Source: Comamonadaceae bacterium UBA2334 (lineage in GTDB: Bacteria > Pseudomonadota > Gammaproteobacteria > Burkholderiales > Burkholderiaceae_C). Taken from it: a DNA stretch of 37,201 nucleotides. Below, piece after piece: positions 31,935 through 37,201 of the stretch; within the stretch, counting starts at the first letter, position 1, and every line of letters starts with the position of its first letter. Location: NCBI GenBank assembly GCA_002344885.1, contig DDUQ01000056.1, positions 1 to 37,201 of the forward strand, in the 5' to 3' direction. A program made the translations under genes and the position numbers. A model generated the notes under the pieces. That model ran no database searches. It was not told the origin of the DNA and saw only the letters and a program-made list of their open reading frames with translations.

Positions 31935-32990
31935 TCAGCGTTTCCAGGTGAGGCGGTAAGCAATCAGCGTATCGCACGCCAGCAGCGTGAACAGCAACAG
32001 CCCCTGGAACACCCCGGTGATCGATTTGGGCAGCCCCAGGCGTGACTGCGCCAGTTCGCCGCCGATGTAGAACATGCTCATCAGGATGGCGGAAAACACC
32101 ATGCCCACAGGATGCAGCCGGCCCACAAACGCCACGATGATGGCCGCAAACCCGTAGCCTGCCGGGACATAGGGCGTCAGCTGGCCGATGGGCCCTGCCA
32201 CCTCCAGCGCACCGGCCAGGCCGGCCGCGCCGCCACTGGTCAACAGTGCCACCCACAGCGCCTTGCGCGACGAGAACCCTGCGTACAGCGCTGCGGCCGG
32301 CGCCAACCCGCCCACCTGCTGCGCAAAGCCGCTGTAGGTGCGGAACAGGTACACCCACAGCGCGCCCACACCGGCCAGCGCCAGCAGCAGGCCGATGTTG
32401 ACCCGTGAGCCTTCCATCAGGCGGGGAATCTTGGTGACGGCCTCAAACGTCTTGGTCTGGGGGAAGTTGAACCCCATCGGGTCTTTCCAGGGCCCGTACA
32501 CCAGGAAATTGAGGAACTGGATGGCCACGTACACCAGCATCAGGCTCACTAGGATTTCGTTCGCGTTGAAGCGGTCACGCAGCAGCGCCGTCACAGAGGC
32601 CCAGGCCATGCCACCCAGCACCCCCGCCAGCATGACCACCACCACGATGGAAGGGCCACTGCTGGCATCGGCCAGCAAGGCCACCCCACCGGCGGCCACC
32701 GCCCCCATCACGAACTGGCCTTCGGCACCGATGTTCCACACATTGGAGCGGAAGCACACGGCCAGGCCCAGCGCAATGATGAGCAGCGGCGTGGCCTTGA
32801 CCATCAGCTCGCTGAGGGCGTAGCCGCTCTTGATGGGCTCCCAGAAAAACACCTGCAAACCGCGCACCGGGTCTTTGCCCAGCGCAACGAACAGCAACAC
32901 ACCAATGCACACGGTGATGACCAGCGCCAGCAACGGGGACGCGTAACTCCACACCGGGGACGGTTGCGGGCGCGCTTCAAGCTTGAACAT
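31935..32990 (-). CDS. ABC transporter permease, BMP-type (purine/nucleoside)
   Basis: The 351-residue protein has about ten membrane helices. It contains the family segment CFRSNVWNIGAEGQFVMGAVAAGGVAL, the loop NANEILVSLMLVYVAIQFLNFLVYGPWKDP, and GGLAPAAALYAGFSSRKALWVALLTSGGAAGLAGALEVAG, the counterpart of the coupling loop in the partner permease. It is of the YufP/NupP type and pairs with the product of 30995-31915 as a heterodimeric channel. The start overlaps the end of the ATPase gene by 14 bases, so translation is coupled. Confidence 0.93.
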   Translation of the reverse strand: MFKLEARPQPSPVWSYASPLLALVITVCIGVLLFVALGKDPVRGLQVFFWEPIKSGYALSELMVKATPLLIIALGLAVCFRSNVWNIGAEGQFVMGAVAAGGVALLADASSGPSIVVVVMLAGVLGGMAWASVTALLRDRFNANEILVSLMLVYVAIQFLNFLVYGPWKDPMGFNFPQTKTFEAVTKIPRLMEGSRVNIGLLLALAGVGALWVYLFRTYSGFAQQVGGLAPAAALYAGFSSRKALWVALLTSGGAAGLAGALEVAGPIGQLTPYVPAGYGFAAIIVAFVGRLHPVGMVFSAILMSMFYIGGELAQSRLGLPKSITGVFQGLLLFTLLACDTLIAYRLTWKR

Positions 32991-34611
32991 GCGCTGCCTC
33001 CTTCAACGTGGTCGGCCCTGCCCCCTGGGGCGGGTCCCACAACCCGGACATCCACTCGCCAATGCGCTCGACCGTTGCATCGGCCCGGTTCAGGCTGGGC
33101 GACAACTTGCCCTTGGCCATGACGTGCAAGCGGTCGGACATGTCGAACAGCTCGTCCAGCTCTTCGCTGACCACCAGCACCGCACAACCCGCGTCGCGCA
33201 ATTTCAGGATTTCGCCCCGGATCTGCGCCGCCGCGCCCACGTCCACCCCCCAGGTGGGCTGGCTGACGATCAGCAGTGCGGGTCGGGCCTCGATCTCGCG
33301 GCCCACGATGAACTTCTGCAAATTGCCTCCAGAGAGCGACTTGGCCGCGGCATCGGGGCCCGCCGCCTTGACCTTGAACCGTTCGATGATGCCTTGCGCC
33401 TGCCCCCGCAACTGGCCCAGCTTCAACCAGCCGATGCCGCCCGACACCGATTCACGCCGCGTCAGCAACAGATTGTGTGCCAGGCCCAGTTGCGGCACCG
33501 CGCCGCGGCCGAGCCGCTCGTCCGGCACGAAGTGCAGACCCATCTTGCGCCGGGCCGCCGGGCTCGATCCGCACAGGTCGTGCACCTTGCCCCGCAAACT
33601 GGCGGGCACCAGCGCGTGGGCATGCGTGGAAACGGCCATCCACACGGTGCCACTCGGGGCACGCGGGTCTTCTCCGGACAGCGCGCGCAGCAACTCGCCC
33701 TGCCCGTTGCCCGACACACCCGCAATGCCCACCACCTCGCCGGCACACACCTTGAGGTCGATGTGCAGCAAGTCGGTGCCAAAGGGGTCGGCGCGTTTCA
33801 ATGACAGGTCGCGCACCGTCAACACGGTTTCCCCCGCTGCCTGCGGCCGCAGGTCGAGCGCCGGGGGCTCCGCACCGATCATCAGGCGGCTGAGCGAAGC
33901 ATTGCTTTCGTTCTGGGGGTTGCACACCCCCGTGACCTTGCCACCGCGCAACACGGTGCAGGCGGTGCACAGCTCGCGGATTTCGTGCAGCTTGTGGCTG
34001 ATGTACAGGATGCTGCAACCCTCGGCCGCCAGTTTCTTGAGCACCACGAACAGCTTCTCCACCGCCTGGGGGGTGAGCACCGACGTGGGTTCGTCCAGGA
34101 TGAGCAGCTGCGGGTGCGTCAGCAGCGCACGGATGATTTCCACCCGCTGCATCTCGCCCACACTCAGGGTGTGAACGGGCCGGTCGGGGTCAATGTCCAG
34201 GCCATAGGCGGCTGCGGTCTCGCGGATCTGGCGCGTGACCTCGGTCAGCGGCAGGGTTTTGGACAGGCCCAGCCAGACGTTCTCGGCCACGGTCAGCACC
34301 TCGAACAGGCTGAAATGCTGGAACACCATGCTGATGCCCAGCGCCCTCGCCTCCTGCGGGTTGCGGATGGTGCTGGGCTGCCCGTTGAACAGCACCTGCC
34401 CTTCATCGGGCTTGACGGCACCGTAGATGATTTTCATCAGCGTGGACTTGCCGGCACCGTTTTCACCCAGCACGGCATGGATTTCGCCCGGCTGAACCGT
34501 GAGGGACACATCGCTGTTGGCCACCACACCGGGATAACGCTTGGTGATGCCGCGCAGTGACAACCTGGAGGCTGCAGCCGACGCGGTGGGGTGTTCAACC
34601 CCGGACGTCAT
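32977..34611 (-). CDS. ABC transporter ATP-binding protein with two ATPase domains (purine/nucleoside)
   Basis: The 544-residue protein joins two ABC domains. Domain 1 has Walker A GENGAGKST (49-57), signature LSVGEMQRVEI (about 149-159) and Walker B LLILDEPTS (about 169-177). Domain 2 (from about 270) has a degenerate Walker A (GVSGNGQGELL), signature LSGGNLQKFIVGREI and LLIVSQPTWGVDVGAA in place of a regular Walker B. A second site without the usual residues is normal for this family (YufO/NupO, and sugar importers such as RbsA). It powers uptake through the two downstream permeases. It begins 78 bases after the LysR gene. Confidence 0.94.
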   Translation of the reverse strand: MTSGVEHPTASAAASRLSLRGITKRYPGVVANSDVSLTVQPGEIHAVLGENGAGKSTLMKIIYGAVKPDEGQVLFNGQPSTIRNPQEARALGISMVFQHFSLFEVLTVAENVWLGLSKTLPLTEVTRQIRETAAAYGLDIDPDRPVHTLSVGEMQRVEIIRALLTHPQLLILDEPTSVLTPQAVEKLFVVLKKLAAEGCSILYISHKLHEIRELCTACTVLRGGKVTGVCNPQNESNASLSRLMIGAEPPALDLRPQAAGETVLTVRDLSLKRADPFGTDLLHIDLKVCAGEVVGIAGVSGNGQGELLRALSGEDPRAPSGTVWMAVSTHAHALVPASLRGKVHDLCGSSPAARRKMGLHFVPDERLGRGAVPQLGLAHNLLLTRRESVSGGIGWLKLGQLRGQAQGIIERFKVKAAGPDAAAKSLSGGNLQKFIVGREIEARPALLIVSQPTWGVDVGAAAQIRGEILKLRDAGCAVLVVSEELDELFDMSDRLHVMAKGKLSPSLNRADATVERIGEWMSGLWDPPQGAGPTTLKEAAHVQA

Positions 34612-34647
34612 GCGACATCCTTGGCAAACAAAATATGAACAAAATAT

Positions 34648-34692
34648 GCTTTCATCGCTCGATTTTAAACAACTGTTCGCTACTGAAAATTA
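34648..34692. repeat. possible diverged repeat copy R4 after the LysR gene
   Basis: The stretch starts GCTTTCATCGCTC and ends TTCGCTACTGAAAATTA. It has the same plan as R1 and R2 (GCtTcCagCGCT, AT-rich loop, CGCT), though only about half of the positions match. As with R2, the stop codon (TAA, 34692-34690) of the neighbouring gene falls in its end. Confidence 0.35.
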
Positions 34693-35655
34693 TGGCTGCT
34701 TGCGCAACGATGTTGCCACGGTCTTGATCTGCTCGCGCAACCAGCGCCCCGCGCTCGACCCCTGTGTGCGCGGGTGCCAGAGCTGGTAGTACATCATGCG
34801 CGGAAACTCGATGGGCGGTGGCACCACCACCACCGGCAACTGCGCCACAAAGCGTTCGCAATACTGGCGGCCCGTGGTCAGCACAAGCAAGCTGGATGCC
34901 ACCATGCCGGGAATGAGGCCGAAATGGGCGCACCGGGTGCTGATCACCCGCGTCAGACCCAGGCTGTCCAGGTGCTCGTCAATCACGCCACGCGCACCCG
35001 GGTGGGTGGGCATGGGTGCCACGTGCTCGGCATGCAACCAGTCTGACTGCGTCCAGCCCCGGCGCACGGCCGGGTGGTTCTGGCTGACCAGGCACACCAC
35101 CTCGTCACCGAACAGGCGGCCCAGGTGCAAGTCGGGCGGCGGCTTGGGCCAGTTGCCAATGACCACATCCACCTCGCCTTGCGCCAGTTGGTCCCGGTAA
35201 TCGGTCTTGCCGCTGAGCGAATGCACCTCGATCGGACACAACGGTGCCGACCGTTTCAGCAGGGCCACCAGCTGCGGCAGGAACAGCGGGTCCAGGTAGT
35301 CACTGGCCGCCACCGAAAATGTGTGTTCGGACGTGGCCGGGTCGAAACCGCGCGCATCGGAAAACAGGGTCTCGGCGCTGCGCAGGATGTGCGCAGCAGG
35401 CTCCAGCATGCGCAGGCCCGCTTCGGTGGGCACCATGGCCCCACCGGAGCGCACCAGCAAGGGGTCGCCCGAGATGTCTCGCAGCCGCTTCAACGCGCTG
35501 CTCACCGCTGGCTGGTACATGCCCAGGCGGACGGCGGCACGGGAAACACTGCGTTCGGACAACACGGTATGCAAAACCTTGATGAGATGAAGGTCAATCT
35601 TGTCGAAAAGCGGTTGCGGTTTAATATCAATTCCCCCATGCCAACCATACGCCAT
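34690..35655 (-). CDS. LysR-family transcriptional regulator, probable control of purine genes
   Basis: The 321-residue protein has an N-terminal winged helix (about 20-80, with DLHLIKVLHTVLSERSVSRAAVRLGMYQPAVSSALKRLRD). The LysR effector domain (about 108-310) contains FSVAASDYLDPLFLPQLV, GEVDVVIGNW and FGDEVVCLVSQNHPAV. It lies between the ABC operon (same strand, 78 bases downstream) and the divergent xdhA, so it probably controls purine uptake and xanthine oxidation in response to a purine compound (inference). The ATG at 35655 has no good ribosome site and lies within an inverted repeat, so the start is less certain. Confidence 0.88.
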   Translation of the reverse strand: MAYGWHGGIDIKPQPLFDKIDLHLIKVLHTVLSERSVSRAAVRLGMYQPAVSSALKRLRDISGDPLLVRSGGAMVPTEAGLRMLEPAAHILRSAETLFSDARGFDPATSEHTFSVAASDYLDPLFLPQLVALLKRSAPLCPIEVHSLSGKTDYRDQLAQGEVDVVIGNWPKPPPDLHLGRLFGDEVVCLVSQNHPAVRRGWTQSDWLHAEHVAPMPTHPGARGVIDEHLDSLGLTRVISTRCAHFGLIPGMVASSLLVLTTGRQYCERFVAQLPVVVVPPPIEFPRMMYYQLWHPRTQGSSAGRWLREQIKTVATSLRKQP

Positions 35656-35700
35656 TGCGTATGCACAACATCCACCCGGTCACTAAGCTGACCCGCATAC
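35647..35700. promoter_or_regulatory. candidate LysR operator between the regulator and xdhA
   Basis: ATACGC-CATT-GCGTAT (35647-35662) is an inverted repeat with an ATAC-N8-GTAT core, close to the T-N11-A plan of LysR sites. GTATGC (35659-35664) is mirrored by GCATAC at 35695-35700. The region covers the LysR start codon and the 79-base gap to xdhA, which fits autoregulation and divergent control. Confidence 0.45.
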
Positions 35701-35734
35701 ACCAGCGCACCGGCGAGCACCCGTGACATCTCCC

Positions 35735-37201
35735 ATGACCCATCCTCTGACCACCCCTCCTTCGGCCCTGGCACAGCCCTCACCCCAGCCGCCCGGCACC
35801 TCGCCGCTGCAGTTCGTCCGCAACGGCAGGGTACAGGGGCTGGGCAATGTACCACCGGGCCGCACCCTGCTGGACCTGCTGCGCAACGACCTGGGGCTGA
35901 CCGGCACCAAGGAAGGTTGCCGCAGCGGCGACTGCGGTGCCTGCACCGTCGTGCTGGCGCAGCCCGGACCCGACGGCCAACTCCACTACCGGGCCGTGAA
36001 CAGTTGCATCCAACTGGCCCACGCGGTGCAGGGCCAGGCCCTGTGGACGGTGGACGACCTGGCATCCGGCAAGCGGCCACACCCCGTGCAGCAGGCACTG
36101 GTGCAACACCATGCCAGCCAATGTGGGTTTTGCACACCGGGCTTTGCCATGAGCCTGTTTGCGCTGTACCAGACCCGTCTGGCCGAAGCGGCAAAACTGA
36201 ACACCCCGCCACGCTCCGTGACCCGTGAAGACGCGCTGCAGGCCCTGTCGGGCAACCTGTGCCGCTGCACAGGCTACCGCCCCATCCTGGACGCGGCCCA
36301 GCACATGCTGAACCACGCCCTGCAAACGGTTGACGAGCCCCAACTGCTTGAAAAACTGAAGCTGCTTCATCAAACACATCAAGCTTCAGAAGACGATTTT
36401 CCTTCACATCCAACGCACACCGGCTATCACCAGCCCCTGCGCCTGGACAGACTCTTGCAGCGGCGGGCCCAACACCCCACCGCCCAACTGGTGGCGGGGT
36501 GCACCGACGTCGGTCTGTGGGTCACCAAACAGCACCAGGTGCCAGCGCACGTCCTGGACGTGACCCGGGTGGCCGACTTGCTGCAGGTGGCCACCGAGCC
36601 CCCTCCGTCCGCCCTCTCCGGCAGTGCCCCCCCGGCCGGAGACGCACCAGGCAACTGGCTGTCCATTGGCGCGGCGGCCACGCTGACCGACGCATTTGAC
36701 GCACTCGTTGCCACGCGACCGGTGCTGGCCACCTTTGCCAGCCGGTTTGCCGGGCTGCCGGTGCGCAACGCCGGCACACTGGGCGGCAACGTGGCCAACG
36801 GCTCGCCCATCGGCGACAGCATGCCGTTGTTGCTGGCGCTCGGTGCCTGGGTGCGGCTGATGCGGGCCGAGCCCGACACGCCCGCAGGTGACGGGCCGAT
36901 TCCTACCGGTTCTCAGACCCGCATTCACGCCCGTGAGTTGCCGCTGGAGCAGTTCTACACCGGCTACCGCCGGACTGCCCTGCGCCCAGATGAGGTGCTG
37001 ACGCACATCCTGGTGCCACCAGCCGGCCGGGCCCTTGTGCCCCACGCCGATGCCGCTTCATTGAACGGTGAGTTCCTTCGGGCTTACAAACTCAGCAAGC
37101 GGTTTGAAGACGACATTTCGGCCGTGTGCCTGGGGCTGCGCATCGTCCTGCGTGACGGGGTGGTGGCCGAGGCACGCCTCGGTGTGGGCGGCGTCGCCGC
37201 C
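35735..37201 (+). CDS. xdhA: xanthine dehydrogenase small subunit XdhA, partial (C-terminus missing)
   Basis: The frame is open from ATG 35735 to the window edge (489 codons). An in-frame GTG at 35723 is an alternative start. After a Pro-rich N-terminus (about 1-23) comes a plant-type 2Fe-2S domain with C62, C67, C70 and C91 (GCRSGDCGAC...NSC). A second 2Fe-2S domain has C130, C133, C176 and C178 (CGFC...CRC). From about 225 a FAD-binding domain has LVAGCTDVGLWVTK and NAGTLGGNVANGSPIGDSMP. It passes electrons from the molybdenum subunit to NAD+ in oxidation of hypoxanthine to xanthine and urate. The large subunit should follow downstream. The gene is divergent from the LysR regulator. Confidence 0.95.
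   Translation, partial: MTHPLTTPPSALAQPSPQPPGTSPLQFVRNGRVQGLGNVPPGRTLLDLLRNDLGLTGTKEGCRSGDCGACTVVLAQPGPDGQLHYRAVNSCIQLAHAVQGQALWTVDDLASGKRPHPVQQALVQHHASQCGFCTPGFAMSLFALYQTRLAEAAKLNTPPRSVTREDALQALSGNLCRCTGYRPILDAAQHMLNHALQTVDEPQLLEKLKLLHQTHQASEDDFPSHPTHTGYHQPLRLDRLLQRRAQHPTAQLVAGCTDVGLWVTKQHQVPAHVLDVTRVADLLQVATEPPPSALSGSAPPAGDAPGNWLSIGAAATLTDAFDALVATRPVLATFASRFAGLPVRNAGTLGGNVANGSPIGDSMPLLLALGAWVRLMRAEPDTPAGDGPIPTGSQTRIHARELPLEQFYTGYRRTALRPDEVLTHILVPPAGRALVPHADAASLNGEFLRAYKLSKRFEDDISAVCLGLRIVLRDGVVAEARLGVGGVAA

Noticed and set aside
33008..34174. Plus-strand open frame of 388 codons opposite the ABC ATPase
   Set aside because: Ser/Pro/Arg-rich shadow translation; Walker and signature motifs are on the minus strand.
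34350..34611. LysR, ABC ATPase and xdhA as part of a molybdate or siderophore system
   Set aside because: The ATPase has two fused ABC domains and BMP-type partners, which is the purine/nucleoside importer plan.

Overview
The window is GC-rich, densely coding and bacterial. Gene families, gene order and interspersed hairpin repeats point to a betaproteobacterium of the Burkholderiales, most likely Comamonadaceae. That placement is an inference from gene content; no rRNA or tRNA gene was seen. There is no CRISPR array, insertion sequence or phage gene, and no gene-free stretch longer than about 300 bases. Two genes run off the ends: a sensor kinase at the left and xanthine dehydrogenase small subunit at the right.

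Bases 1-8334 are a signalling block. On the minus strand lie a CACHE-GAF-PAS sensor without an output domain, a multi-sensor histidine kinase two bases downstream of it, and a REC-HD-GYP c-di-GMP phosphodiesterase. Divergent from these is a REC-REC-histidine-kinase protein, followed by a second, paralogous REC-HD-GYP. A small ankyrin protein follows. Bases 8879-11853 hold an IclR regulator divergent from an HMG-CoA-lyase-type enzyme and a CaiB/BaiF CoA-transferase, a small acyl-CoA catabolic unit.

Bases 11907-18777 are the most interesting part: a bufferin-type metal-stress regulon. It has DoxX, an ECF sigma factor with an NrsF (DUF1109) anti-sigma, a GGDEF/EAL phosphodiesterase, a DUF2282 bufferin precursor (BufA1), a periplasmic TlpA-like thioredoxin, the MNIO (DUF692) maturase BufB and its partner BufC (DUF2063). 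Three copies of the promoter motif GTAACC-N16-CGAA, all with exactly 16-base spacers, sit before doxX (minus strand), before or inside the sigma gene start, and before bufA. They tie three transcription units to the same sigma factor. BufC carries an AT-rich segment resembling an intergenic repeat inside its reading frame.

Bases 18785-24949 are mostly housekeeping: a CNNM/CorC-type membrane protein whose start codon lies 12 bases from that of divergent apaH, then rhlE, a PAS-GGDEF-EAL protein and dcd in one minus-strand operon. Bases 25041-26656 hold a pair of regulatory proteins: an excisionase-type HTH fused to a receiver, and a protein resembling a degenerate histidine-kinase ATPase domain.

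Bases 26674-37201 form a purine uptake and catabolism region. It has two BMP-family substrate-binding proteins (one soluble, one lipoprotein), two permeases, a double ABC ATPase, an adenine-deaminase-type enzyme, an outer-membrane beta-barrel protein, a LysR regulator and divergent xdhA. The set suggests import of purine bases or nucleosides, deamination of adenine to hypoxanthine, and oxidation by xanthine dehydrogenase.
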